Source: Tetraselmis striata
Taxonomy: Eukaryota; Chlorophyta; Chlorodendrophyceae; Chlorodendrales; Chlorodendraceae
Length of the DNA: 64,000 nt
Direction of reading: 5' to 3'
Assembly: GCA_006384855.1 (NCBI GenBank)
Contig: VCJN01000716.1
Span: 37,802-101,801, forward strand
Shown here: positions 12,425 through 23,655 of the stretch, piece by piece
How the letters are laid out: every line of letters begins with the position of its first letter
Position numbering within the stretch: position 1 is the stretch's first letter
Position numbers and translations under genes: made by a program
Notes under the pieces: model-generated
What the model saw: the letters and a program-made list of their open reading frames with translations, nothing else
What the model was told of the DNA's origin: nothing
The model's database searches: none

Positions 12425-12856
12425 ATTCAAACCGTTGCCTCATTCGAGCCCCAAAGGGCTAATGCGCATCAACCGGGTGTAACCCCACGGCACGGCCGGC
12501 CGTGATTCAGGCGGGGACCTCTCGCGTAAGAGACCACCGCTCCACCGAGCGGACAGACATCGAGGCCGGAGTACCCTCACGAAAGAGGCCACAGTTTCCC
12601 GAACACACCGGAATGCGCCACGCCAACGCCGCGCACGCATCCGTACAGCGGTGCGGGGCTTTCACGGCGGTGTACATTCCTTGATTGTCTGCTCGGTCTA
12701 TGGAGCAGCGCGGAGGTCTCTTGTACAAGAGGTCCCCGGTTCGATCCCTGGTTCTCCCTGTCGCGGGCAATAATATCCTCCGGGCCCTTGTCCCGGGTTT
12801 ACCCGGTTGATGCATTGGCCCTTTGGGGTTCGAATGAGGCAACGGTCTAACGGCTA
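12425..12856. mobile_element. Inverted pair of tRNA-like SINE-like units
   Basis: The arm at 12425-12570 (minus) and the arm at 12684-12856 (plus) are inverted homologous copies around a spacer of about 110 bp. Read outwards, each has a GCTCGGT...GGAGC segment resembling a tRNA D arm/A box, then GGTCTCTT...AGAGGTCCCCG. The right arm then has a B box GGTTCGATCCC (12738-12748). A distal body shared by both contains ACCCGGTTGATG, CCCTTTGGGG and GAATGAGGCAACGGT. Anticodon and acceptor stems do not pair properly, so these are not functional tRNAs. A tRNA-derived SINE duplicated in inverted orientation, or a foldback element using tRNA-like arms, both fit. Confidence 0.55.
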
Positions 12857-12859
12857 CGC

Positions 12860-14227
12860 CAGACCTAACGACTGCAGATGGCGCAAGAGTCCGAGTGCTG
12901 GGGCGGCTTCGGCCGGTCATCGGCCCGGGGGAAGGGGGGGGGGGGGGGGCTGGCGTTGGAGTGAGTTTTGCGTTTCCGAACACGCGGGTATCAGGTGGTT
13001 TCGGAAATTGTAAGAGTTTTGGAAATTGCGAAAGGGAGGTGGGTGTGGCGAGAGTGAAGCCGCGCGCCGAGTGCACACGATCGCGCGCCATCCCCCCCTC
13101 TCCCTCCCTCCATCCCTCCATCCTCTCTTACACACACACGCGAGCCGCCATTTGCAGAAATTTTCGTGGACCGTTTAATGTTTTGCTATGATGTTGTGGC
13201 AATTCCGGGGTATATGTGGCCTTAGGATAACCCCCCCCCCCCCCCCCCCCCCGTTCCCCAAATGGCCCACCTCTTGTATACTTGTCCTCACACCTTCTCT
13301 GCCTGCCATACTCTGCATGGCCCCTTCCTGGCTGAGAAGGTGTGCCCCCGCTCGTTGGCGTCAGGCAATGACTACCGCGCCTGAGGCGGCCGCCGGACCC
13401 CCTCGTATGAATGCGCCCACCGGCGAGGCGCGCGGCTGCTGGCTTTTGCCCCCCTCCCCTGGGCCTCCCCCCCCCCCCCCCCCCCCTCTCATTGACACCA
13501 CCGCGCTCGTGGGCTCCCACCACGGGCGACGGCGGCAGGAGCTGGCAGCCGGCTTTTGCCTTTGTACGCTGTTGGGCGCCTTGCTGCGGGGACTCCGTCC
13601 CCCCCGGCTGCGCCCCCGCGCCCATGTAATCAATTCATCCCAAATACCCCCCCCCCCCCCCCCTCCCCCTGGTGTCCCCGCTGACTCATGGCCCCTGTTA
13701 CAGAGCTGTGATTTGACTAAGTACTAAGTGTTAGTGACTAAGTACTGCAGCCCCCTGAGCGCGCGCTGCACGCCATGCCATTAATTGTGCAGAGGGCCAT
13801 TTGGCAGTTGTAGCTCCCGAGTGGGATTTCAAGTGATGAACTGCGGTCGGGCTAGCACGAGCTGTAGCACCACCTCCCGTGGTGCGCAGCCTGCTCGGCG
13901 ACCAGCAGGGGCGCTAACAGCTACCCCATCTGCTTCTTCATGACCTTCGCTGGGCTGCATGCTACGGGCTACGGCCGACCCTGTTATGCGACTTGATGCA
14001 GCCGGGCCGTCAGACAGCTGGCCGGAGTAGTTGGAAGACGGGCATGAATACAGTTGTAACCATTTTCAATTTCATTTTCCTTTTTTTTCTCCACCTTTTG
14101 CTGCCACGCTTCCACATGCACACTCACTCACACAGCAGTACCTCAGTCCCAGTGCGTGACAGTCCCCGAGCAGGCAGACCCCGCAAGTAGAGGCATAGCA
14201 GCAGCATTGTGTGTGCATATATATATG

Positions 14228-14267
<40 letters not shown>

Positions 14268-15240
14268 TATATGTATATATATACATACATATGTGTCTAT
14301 ATGTGTATATATATAATATATATATGTATATATATATGTCGCCAATATGACATGATAAATATATGACTTCGATCGTATTCCCGCTACTTTACCGATACTA
14401 ACCTACGCTAGAAGGGTGGGAGGACAGGGCCAAGCACCGCTGTTTCAAGTTTTCCCCGCCCACGCGCTAGTGCACTGATTTTGCCACATGACAGGTGCCG
14501 TGTGCGCACCGCAAAACGTCGGGTTGAACCTAGCATACAACGTGCACGCCCTTTCACGAGTTCCCCCGCAATGAGCGCACCGGGATAGGTTTTGCGTGGG
14601 TCTACCGACTAAAAGCGACCCAAGCGAAATCTCACCCATAAAACATACAGAATTTTGTGGCCTGCCATATAATGGCGTGCGCTTGAATGCATCGGTGATG
14701 CTGGAGGAAATACTGTTTAATACATGTGCCAAGTATGAGTGGTAGGTGCGTGACTGTGGGAGTACGGTCATCCGCGTGGGATGTAAAGAAGATACCTCCT
14801 GTCGATACCTCCAGTGATTAGGGGTCCCACAAGGGATGACAATAACGTGGGAATATGTACGCCTGAAAATGTTATTTAGATTTGTGAATAAATACTCTGT
14901 AATTCCTGGTATCCGCCCAGGAATTACAATACCCGTTTCTCAAGATAGCGACCACAATATACAGATAGTGACGACATAAACGACAAGATCATTCATGGGA
15001 AAAGGGTGAAATATTCCATAATATATATCATTCTTCTCAAATGCACTGCTATTTCATCAAATCAATTACAAAGCTGTAGCCATTTGCTCTTCAAGAAACA
15101 ATGGTCAGTAACATCTGATACCATACTACACTTCCAGCACGGCTCATTAAGACAGCATCACTCTACTATCTACAATCATGCGGAGCAGTTGCACCAGGAG
15201 GTCATACAGCACGCAGCAGCGACGTGCCCCCAGCTACGCA
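12860..15240. other. Region without a supported gene; poly(C) runs and a microsatellite
   Basis: Poly(C) runs lie at about 13231-13252, 13470-13487 and 13648-13663. By analogy with the confident genes, that orientation would suit plus-strand introns. Short plus-strand frames between them (for example 13262-13384, starting MAHLLYTCPHTFSACH) look mildly protein-like but match no family and could not be spliced into a model. 14213-14345 is (TA)n/(GA)n microsatellite. From 14350 to 15240 I see nothing. Confidence 0.5.
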
Positions 15241-15282
15241 GTAGGGCGCACTCATCACCTTGCTTCTGTCTTGCGGCTTTGG

Positions 15283-15774
15283 CTAGCTGCTAGAAGCCCG
15301 CGCGATCGCCAAGGGAACATCTGCTGCGTTCCCCACGGCAGTGGGGCACCCTGACTTCACCAAGGTGCCCTGCAGGTTCCCAATGAGGAAGAGGCCCTTC
15401 AGCTGACGCGGCGCCGCAGCGCCGGTCTTCGTCGCCTTTTTGGCCGCGGTAGGCGCTGGTGGGGACGCGGCCATGGGTACAGCCCTGGCCAGACGATAAG
15501 CGTGCTCCACATCCCTGGGGTTGATACCCGGCATTTTTGTGAAGTCGACGACCACCCGCACGCTCTCCCTCCTCTGCGGTGCACCGGCTCCTGGCTGCGT
15601 GCTGTGCTTGGTTGCGTCGTCGCCTTGGCGGCTTCTGTACTCCGCCAACACTTCGAACTGCAACCTCCCAGGCTGCGGGCAAGCAACGGCCGGTGAGGCC
15701 GTCCAGCAACGAATGGTACAGGCGTCTTGCGGGTACTCGATGTAGACACGGTGTTTCTCCCACGGCTCGCGGGT
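15283..15774 (-). CDS. Uncharacterised ORF, possibly transposon-derived
   Basis: An open frame follows a TAA at about 15777-15775 and runs 163 codons to a stop at 15283. It reads EPWEKHRVYIEYPQD near its start, VRVVVDFTKMPGINP in the middle and ends ARASSS. A Lys/Ala/Pro-rich linker separates two more ordered parts. No ATG lies upstream in frame, so it is either an internal exon or a decayed coding piece. I recognise no family. Its position downstream of other minus-strand coding segments allows it to belong to the same transcription unit. Confidence 0.3.
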   Translation of the reverse strand, partial: TREPWEKHRVYIEYPQDACTIRCWTASPAVACPQPGRLQFEVLAEYRSRQGDDATKHSTQPGAGAPQRRESVRVVVDFTKMPGINPRDVEHAYRLARAVPMAASPPAPTAAKKATKTGAAAPRQLKGLFLIGNLQGTLVKSGCPTAVGNAADVPLAIARASSS

Positions 15775-16261
15775 TTATAATTGGCAGCCCAGGACGGGCT
15801 TGGTGTCCAGGCTGGCACAACCTAAGGACACGCCCCGGTTCATGCGACCCGATCATCCCCTATTATCATAGATGTGTCTCAGTATCTCAGCGCTAGCGAT
15901 GTAAGTTTTCGAATAGAAGGACTGCTCCGGCAGTGTGGAATCATCATCGAACACCGAGCGCCTAGTGTGTTGAACCACAATGAGCAGCGGACACGGCATG
16001 GCCGCCATATACCTGCGTACCCCACAGCGATGCCGTGCCTGCTGTTTGGCTGAAGCATCCCCATGCCAGCACCCTAGCAACCCACCTTTGTGTCTTCGAC
16101 CCGCCGTATCTCCAGCTGATGGCTGGTGGCCTTTGGATTGGACGGTGGAGGGCTCGCATCGGCTCTGCTTCCTTTTTGCCCGGCGTCGCTCAAGCCTGGA
16201 GAGGCATTGCCATCCCCATCGGCTGCCGGATCGCGGTCCCAGAGTGACCCTTGGATCCTGG

Positions 16262-17427
16262 TCAGTTTCCCAGAACACAGAGCTCAGTCAGGGAGCGGCC
16301 GGTCGGCTTGTCAATAGATCCAGCACGGAAGAACACAGAGAGCATGCAGTGTTCGAGTTGGAGCATTCGACGCGCCGTTTTCATCCGGAGGGCCGGTAGC
16401 TCATCACCCGAGAGGGGAGGCTGACCCCACCTGGGACCGTCAGCCAGCCTGGGCCATGTGCTGGGGCGCGACAGTGGCGGCGAGTCCTCGCGCGCAATCC
16501 TGGCGAGCACTAGCAGCAACTGCGCCATGCCGGGCAATGGGTTGGGGTCGATGTGCATGAAGGCGCCGTCCTGCAGGCGCGCCAGCTGGTCGACCGTCTG
16601 GCCCAACTGGCCGATGCCGCCCACTTCCGCATACATCGCCGCTGTATAGCGAGAGTGTGGAAGCATCGACATGATCGTCCGGTTCTTGTCGCTCGCGTTC
16701 AGCGCATTGAACTGCTGGGCATCCAACTTGCGGATCTTCTCCAATATCTCCTGGCGGATCCCCCGGTCGTAGGCCCATACATACGCGCCTGCCATGTCGA
16801 GGTACCTCTTCAGCATCATCTCGGGCACGTCCCCGGCCATTTCGTAGCCGCCGCCACCGCCCGCCGGTCTTGCCAGCGGCTCATTGTGTGCGGCTGCCGC
16901 CCGGACAACGCTCTGCAGGGAGGGAGAGGGCAAGGGGGCCGTCAAGGAGGGAGCCGGTCGCATCTTCAGGTAGCGTTGCAGCGATGCAGTCCGCCGATGT
17001 GATCAGAAGTAATCCTCTTTTTGACTCTCAACTCCGTTTGTCAATTGAACTTCAGCAAAGAGTAATAAAGGTGCAATGCGAGATGGTGTCCTTGCAGCAT
17101 CATGTTTAAAGGAGCAAGGAGTGGCAGCTATCAAGCGACCGCATGGTGCTGCCTCCAGGGGCGTAGGGGCGGGGGGGGGATTGGGGGTTGAGGGCACCTG
17201 CAGTGTGTCCGTCTGCAACAGATGGTCCGGCGGTTTTGTGAGGAGAAAGCTTGACGATGCACGAAACGCCCACTCGTCGACGGTGTTGGCGATTGCCTGT
17301 GCCGGCGACAGGCAAGCATTACACCGTACGCGTGTGAGGGCTAGCGAGGTGCTGTTCCAACTGTGATACCATGGTGACTTGACAGAGTAGGAAGGGGGGG
17401 GGGGGGGGGGGCTGTGGGTGGGTGAGT

Positions 17428-17458
<31 letters not shown>

Positions 17459-20400
17459 CGTCCCGATGCTGAGCCCAGCAGCTGCCAACCCGTATACGGC
17501 AGACGCAGGAAAGCTCAGAGCGTGCGATCTTCCGCTAGCACCACCGTTGACAACCTTATCTTGGAAGTGGTCCACCTGCTGATTCTGGAGGCACCGGGAA
17601 GAGGGGGGTGGGGGGGGTGAGGGGGGGGGGGGGGGGGGTTAGAATGTGTTTCTATCATAAAAACCCATCGCAGTCTGGCCTGTTGTCGGCAGCTGTATTG
17701 GCATTATTCCACCAGTTTTAAAGTTTATATTGGTCACTATTTATGCACATTCCGCTTGTGCCGTTTTCCGTGGAGATAAATCTAGCAGGGGACACTACTG
17801 GGTGCGCTGTACATCGCTAAAAATGCGGTGCAACGAGTCCACCAATATGAGAAACGTGTGCGCGGCTGAGGAAGACAACAAGAATGCAATCATCACAGAC
17901 CGGGGCGGGGTGATTGGTGACTGAACGGTGGGATCCATCGTCATCTGGAAGTCTTCATGTATTCCCTGATTGGACTTCGCTCCTGCTTGGGAGTACACTG
18001 GACCAGCACCATGGCAAGGCTACTACTAAAGCTATAGCGATATGTGCGCAGGTCTCGGGAAAGTATGAGCTGTCTCGGGGCTTGCATCCAGGAGGGCAAG
18101 TCAATAACGGCACTGTGCCTTTGTGGGTACCGGCACTGCGCCTTTACGGGTGGCATGGCGAGTTGTCCAAGGAGGCTGAGCAGCAGGGCTACTGGGTGAC
18201 GGAATGAGCAGGGGGTCAGGGGAGGGGGGAGGGGGGAGACCTCCGCCAGGCTGGTCCCCATCTTGTCCTCCGCGCCAACTCTGCGCTGTTCAGACGTCTG
18301 GCTTGTGCCCGCGAGGCGGGATGAGAGCGCTGCAAGCGCCCCGTCCTTGCGTTCTTCCCGCCGGATACGGCGCACTCCTACGTTAAACTCAGCGAAGCCG
18401 TTGAACGCCGCGCCCAGAAGCGCCTCCAGCTGCTCGCGGCACAGGAAGAGCGGCGCCATGCGGATGGGGCCCTGCGCGCCCGCGAGGATGCAGCGGCGCC
18501 CAGCGTCAGCCTCCTGTGCTGGACTGTATGCCCCCCTCCCCTTCCCCCGCCCCCTACAGGTCGAGGCCGCCCCGCTAAGGACAGAGGCCATCCATACACC
18601 CGCCCACGGCCCAGCAACAGCACCCCATCAGTGGATGTTGGCGAGTTTTTCCCGTCCCACACACCAGTTCTCCGGGGGAGGGGTCCTACATACAGTATAG
18701 TGGCAAGGATTATGGCTCCTGGCCGCTGTGGCTGCTAAAGTGATACGCAACCGAGAAATATGCTACATGGCAGCGGAAAATACGCACGTGATCATTCTGC
18801 CCCTGCTCGCCCGCGCGGCAGTCGGCACTACTGGTATCGTCAGCAGCGACTACTAGAGCGGCTAGAATAGCGACTACTGAAGGTCATCACGTGATGATCA
18901 CGTGCAAGCATTACAATGCCCCCAGCGGGCTGACAAGCGGTACAATTTCACCACCACGGTACCCGTATCGCCCTCATGGAGTCACATTACACGCCTTGCC
19001 CACCCTTGGCGGTAAGTACCGCAAGCCCGGTACGTGGGGTGGTACGTAAGAACCAGTGTGCACGGACCCACGACCACGGAACGACCCCCTAACCTCTGTC
19101 ATGAGCCCCCGCTGGCCAACTCATCCCGGCATCGTCTCATTCGGACCGCCTCCCATAGTTGGGCTGCCGCGCCAATCATGAGTGAGAGCAGGTCATAGCC
19201 GAAGCTCACTCCGGGAATATAGAGGCTCGGAGCACAATGCGGACGGTACCGACAACCCTCGTTGCTGCCCATCTGCCCTGCGCCACCGCAGCAGCTTCCA
19301 ACTGAACGCAGTATCTTCAGACTGTAGCTGATTTCCAGTACGTACAGCGGCCACCGTTTGAGGTAGTCTTCTTATCGGTACAGGCTCTAGGTGGCTTCCC
19401 GGCACGCGCCGCCACAGCGGCCATGCTGCCTTATATTAGTTAAGCCTGGACAACTCATTCCGTTGTCATGCCACGAGCTCCCTTGAACCCTCGCTTTAGA
19501 CCCTCACGGAAGCATTTCCCGTATACGCTCTGCCTGTCTCCCGAGCCACCGGGGCCTACTCTCAGCTCACTTTCCAACGTGGCCGTGCGAGCATACGATA
19601 CCTACCAGTAGAACTCGCTTGCAACCGCGGTTGTTCAGGGGATCTCTGCGCTAACGCCGTACACCGAAGCTACGCCGCGTGCATATACGACGCCGCGTGT
19701 GGGCGCGAGGTTCCGGCCGGCCAGGGCACTCGGCGGATATCCTTCCCCGCAGCATGCTGCGCCCGTGCAGGGATCCCCTAAGCGACATCCTAGTGCTAGG
19801 CATCACAACTGGATTGGTTGTTCAAGGGCCCCCTCCCTTTTCTTCTCGCCTGCTGCGCCACAGCCCCGCAGAACGGAGGCCGCCTGCCTGCTCAGGGGCG
19901 CGCCGCGCGCAGCATGTCTTCGTTGCTCCCGGCCAATACTGCACTATGTACCAATATCTTCTGTCCATACCCATCTTTCCTGCCCCCCCTTCTTTCTAGA
20001 GAAGGCACCTCAAACGAGTCAAGCTTCGGCGAAGGCCTAATGCCCACCACATGGCCACACTGTCACGATGACTGCCTGTGCCCCACCCAGCCGTGCGGGC
20101 GCACCAGCTGGCTCGGGATGACAATTTTGATGCCGGGCACGCGGTACACCGGCGTGGCGCCGTCACTCTCCGCCTTGCTCCGCGCCGAGTCCTCGCCCAC
20201 CAGGCAGTAGCGCTTCGGGAAGGCGCAGAGCATGCACATGCCCGTCTACACGACATGGCAGCATGGCGGCATGGCGGTGGAGTCAGCACGGTGGGTGATG
20301 CTGGCGCGTGGCATCGGAGAGGGTGGGTGAGTGGGGATGGATGGGTGGATGGAGGCAGGGTGGGCCCAAGGCGGCGGCGCAGCGCCCACCTTCATGGTGA

Positions 20401-20599
20401 TATACTGCACGGCTCGCTTCTCGGACTCCGCGCCCACCAGTGTCTTGCCACTCAGCCGCCGCAGAGGGGACGCAAGCCAGTGGAGCGCGTGCCTCGCGGC
20501 GCCCAGTGGCCCGGAAGCGGGTGGGGAACCGGCCGCCTGGTTCAGCCGGTCTTCGTAGCGGGCCGCGGCCTGCGCAATAACAGTCACCCATGCAGTCAT
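16262..20599 (-). CDS. Unrecognised multi-exon gene (tentative model)
   Basis: Six minus-strand segments look like exons with proper splice borders and join in phase 0: 20599-20390 (or from an acceptor at 20570), 20245-20087, 18513-18376, 17575-17459, 17296-17198 and 16912-16262. Segments read AAARYEDRLNQAAG and GKTLVGAESEKRAVQYITMK; PKRYCLVGEDSARS and VYRVPGIKIVIPSQLVR; APLFLCREQLEALLGAAFNGF; HALSFPASAVYGLAAAGLS; AIANTVDEWAFRASSSFLL; and a helical last exon with MLKRYLDMAGAYVWAYDRGI. The donor at 17459 is followed at once by poly(C), as in the confident genes. I recognise no domain. That all six belong to one gene is inference; the segment from 17575 to 16262 is the best supported. The real start, and whether the last about 70 residues are translated, are uncertain. 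Confidence 0.45.
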
Positions 20600-20870
20600 G
20601 TACCTCAGCCACTACACAGGGTAAACTAAGGCGCCCGTGGGCGGACACTGGCTGTCAGCACTGTTAACAGCCAATAGATGGTATATATATGTAAAATGGG
20701 ATACTAGATACTGTACACCTTGCATATGTAGACACGCTGCATACATACAGATGTACTTGTACAATCCACTTCGCTGCACACACTTGCATGCACATCAGAC
20801 ATGTTGATAGATGTGAACAAATTATAGAACCGTCGTGGATAGTGTCCATGACAAATCACGGCTGGCTCTG

Positions 20871-22319
20871 TCAGACCAAGGATGAACCAACGCAATCTAA
20901 CGGGACTATATTCGATGGACTTTGGGCTGTGTCGATCAGCCGAGCATATGGCCTAACGAACTGCTGCAAACATGCAGCAAATCGAGCTGCTACCGTAGCT
21001 TGGGCACCACCGCCCGGGGAGAAATGTGGCGCGCTCAAGCAGGCGCTATACAACAAACGAACGAGATTTACCTGACGGCTGAAGAAGAGGGGTTGTTTGT
21101 CCAGGGTCGCGAATTGCGTTGCGCGCTGCGGCTGATGCTGTGACGATGGGTCGGTGCCCTTGCCGGCCACGCTCCGCCCTGCCTTGTTTCGCGCGGGCGC
21201 CATGAACCCGCACATGGTTCCGGCGAACACCGCGGGCACGAAGGGCGTCAAAGGAGGGACGGGCAATGCCGCCTTCGCTCCGCCTTTCGGCGCCATCTCA
21301 AACTGATCATGCACGGCAGCAGTTCCTCCGACTCCTCCTCCCCCGGGGCGCTGCTGAGTGCTCGCCTGTTCGACGACGCTGCCTCCGGCGGAAACTGGGA
21401 CTCCGAATAATATGGGCGCCGCCGGCTCGGTTGCGCGGCTGGTCGGCAGCGTCATAGTACCCACGCCGCCCTCCTCGCCGCCCCCGGTCACGCCCCCCGA
21501 GTCGGCAACTATGAACTCCGAGAAGTCGGCTCGCAGCCCCCGACGGAAATCCGCGGCAAGGCGGCGGCCTGCTGTGACCGTCGGCACCAACTGGCCTTCG
21601 TCGGCGCGATGCCATCCATTGGGACTGTGGTGTTTGCCCCGATGCGGGCCAACCCGTGCTGAATCCCAAACGCGCACGCCCGGGGACAGTTGGATAAGGC
21701 CCGCCGACCAGTCGGATGAGTACTCGTAGGCGGGTGCTGACACTGCCGGCGCCCGCAGCTCCCATATGCAGCTGACAGCCTCGCCGCTACTGGCGGTGCC
21801 CAAGATGGTGGACTGTGCAGGCTGTATTTGACGGTTCGATCCAGAGCAGCGGGACGCTTCCATCTCGCTGGCATATATGATGCGGGCCCGCCAACAACGC
21901 GTAGTCGGAACCGCGTGCACACCGCCAATAGTGCCGGCAGCTCCAGCTACCCGCTCAATAGCTCGATACGCGCCCTCGTACAACAGTGGCGATTGCACAA
22001 TCACCGGCACCCTGCCTTGCCAAACCGCCGGCACGAGAGGGTGAGGCTCGTCGTCTGGGCTACACGGCCCTCGAGCGCTGACGCCTATTAGAATTGCAGG
22101 ACAGGACCCAGAGCAGGAGCTGAGTGCCTGCACCGGGGTGGCAGATTCATACAAAATGCTGATGGTGTCGGCTGCTTGCTGCGCCAAGCTTTTACGGTAT
22201 GCGCGCTCACTGCGGATGTGAAGAAATGAACAAAGTGCCGCTGTGCAGCCGGCCGCCAGGCGATAGCGACAAGGGAAAGGATGGCCCTGGCAGAACAAGA
22301 TATATTGGTAAGACTGCAT
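20871..22319 (-). CDS. Long intronless ORF, unknown; possible retroelement ORF1
   Basis: A 482-codon open frame, long for this intron-rich window. The middle reads like real protein (VPVIVQSPLLYEGAYRAIER, TTRCWRARIIYASEMEASR), while the C-terminal third is Gly/Pro/Ala-rich. The WRARIIYASEMEA segment faintly resembles RNA-binding ORF1 proteins of non-LTR elements, but no zinc knuckle or other diagnostic motif is present. Both ends are unclear, and GC-rich sequence can produce long spurious frames, so confidence is low. Confidence 0.3.
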   Translation of the reverse strand: MQSYQYILFCQGHPFPCRYRLAAGCTAALCSFLHIRSERAYRKSLAQQAADTISILYESATPVQALSSCSGSCPAILIGVSARGPCSPDDEPHPLVPAVWQGRVPVIVQSPLLYEGAYRAIERVAGAAGTIGGVHAVPTTRCWRARIIYASEMEASRCSGSNRQIQPAQSTILGTASSGEAVSCIWELRAPAVSAPAYEYSSDWSAGLIQLSPGVRVWDSARVGPHRGKHHSPNGWHRADEGQLVPTVTAGRRLAADFRRGLRADFSEFIVADSGGVTGGGEEGGVGTMTLPTSRATEPAAPILFGVPVSAGGSVVEQASTQQRPGGGGVGGTAAVHDQFEMAPKGGAKAALPVPPLTPFVPAVFAGTMCGFMAPARNKAGRSVAGKGTDPSSQHQPQRATQFATLDKQPLFFSRQVNLVRLLYSACLSAPHFSPGGGAQATVAARFAACLQQFVRPYARLIDTAQSPSNIVPLDCVGSSLV

Positions 22320-23655
22320 AATAGTGCGATACCGGCTCGGGGCGCGCTTTGCGCGCTAATCAGATTTATATTACACAGATACGAGTATCTACTATAGTGC
22401 TTGCAGTGACAACGGTGACGACGGCAGAGGGGTGTGCCGCGGGATCCCACTCGTCGCTCGCCATTGTTTGCGCTTGCCACTCCTGGAATGCGCTGAATTG
22501 CGAGCACATATCCCATCATGCCTGCTCGCAACCAGCGCAGTGAGGGCGATGCCAAAGCCACTACTGGTCCTTTCGCACGATCGTTGTGTCGGTCATAGTC
22601 GCTATATAGTTTGCAGGGCTTATTAGCCACCTGGATTGTGACAAGAGTGTGCACAGACTTTCAACGACATTTCGAATATCATCGACTAGCGGCGACCGAC
22701 TGCTGACAGGATGCCTAAAGTGGGGCAGCTCAAGCCGTCATCAGCCCAGCGGTCGATATTTCTCGCGCGACCAGCCCTCAGTGACACGAAACTCCCTGCA
22801 GATGAGCGTCGTCACGAATCGCGACTGTGACGGGAAATGCCTCTGAGCGTCGACGACATATCACGAAACTGCGCTGAGACTACAAGAGCGCTACGGTACT
22901 GATGTATATCGCAGCGAGATGAATGACGGAATCGGAATCCTACTGCCGTTGCCGCAAATACGCTCGCTCGGTGGGCAGCTGTCGTTGACGGGATGCCGAC
23001 GGCAGCCGAGCGATAACAAGCCTGTCCGACATAATTGGTGCCGACGGTCATAAGTTTAACAGAAATCAGAAGGCTGCACGACGTATCAAGAGCCCGGCGC
23101 TGCAGGCTATACATATTTGTGCTGCGTATGCAGGATAGAGCGGGACGAGCCGGGAGGCGCGACCACCGCGGGAGGGGCCGAATGTCCGCTGCCCGGACAA
23201 TTCGATGGTGGCCCTGACTTAGGGCGACACGAGATAGGTATCTGTTGGCCTCCGCAACCCTGTGCCCGCACTGCGTGCGCGTGTTCTATCTGCCATAGAT
23301 ATCAGACCGGCAAACGATTTTGGCAACTGCCAATATTAGCCGCACTTGCAGATGTAGCGTTACTGCAAGCATCCGCATCTCGAACCATGCCCGTGACGAC
23401 AGGAAGTATCGCCAATGTGACAAGTACAATGAAACATATCTGATTTCTCAGAATTCAATCCATGACAATCCTGCTGTGACGTATGTATTCGCGCCAGTCG
23501 CCAAGACAAGAAAAAAGATGCAGGGTTGTCTTACATGAGGTTTTCGGTCATCCCGTGAAAAACCGACGGCTGCAACGATGCGGCCGACGAGCGCCGAGGC
23601 AGCAACACCCGTGTGGTGCGTGTCCTCGGAGGGACGCGTTACGAACGCGTGATGC
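22320..23655. other. Intergenic, nothing recognised
   Basis: Only short frames without family motifs or plausible splice partners are present. This region holds the 3' flank of RLK-A, whose stop codon is at 23658-23656. Confidence 0.6.

Noticed and set aside
12684-12760. A functional tRNA gene
   Set aside because: The B box is perfect, but the anticodon stem and acceptor stem do not pair, so it is scored as tRNA-like only.
20087-20569. Naming the 20.1-20.6 kb exons as an NDUFA12/NDUFAF2-like subunit
   Set aside because: The likeness is limited to 'LVG' and an 'RY.L' segment; too weak to name.
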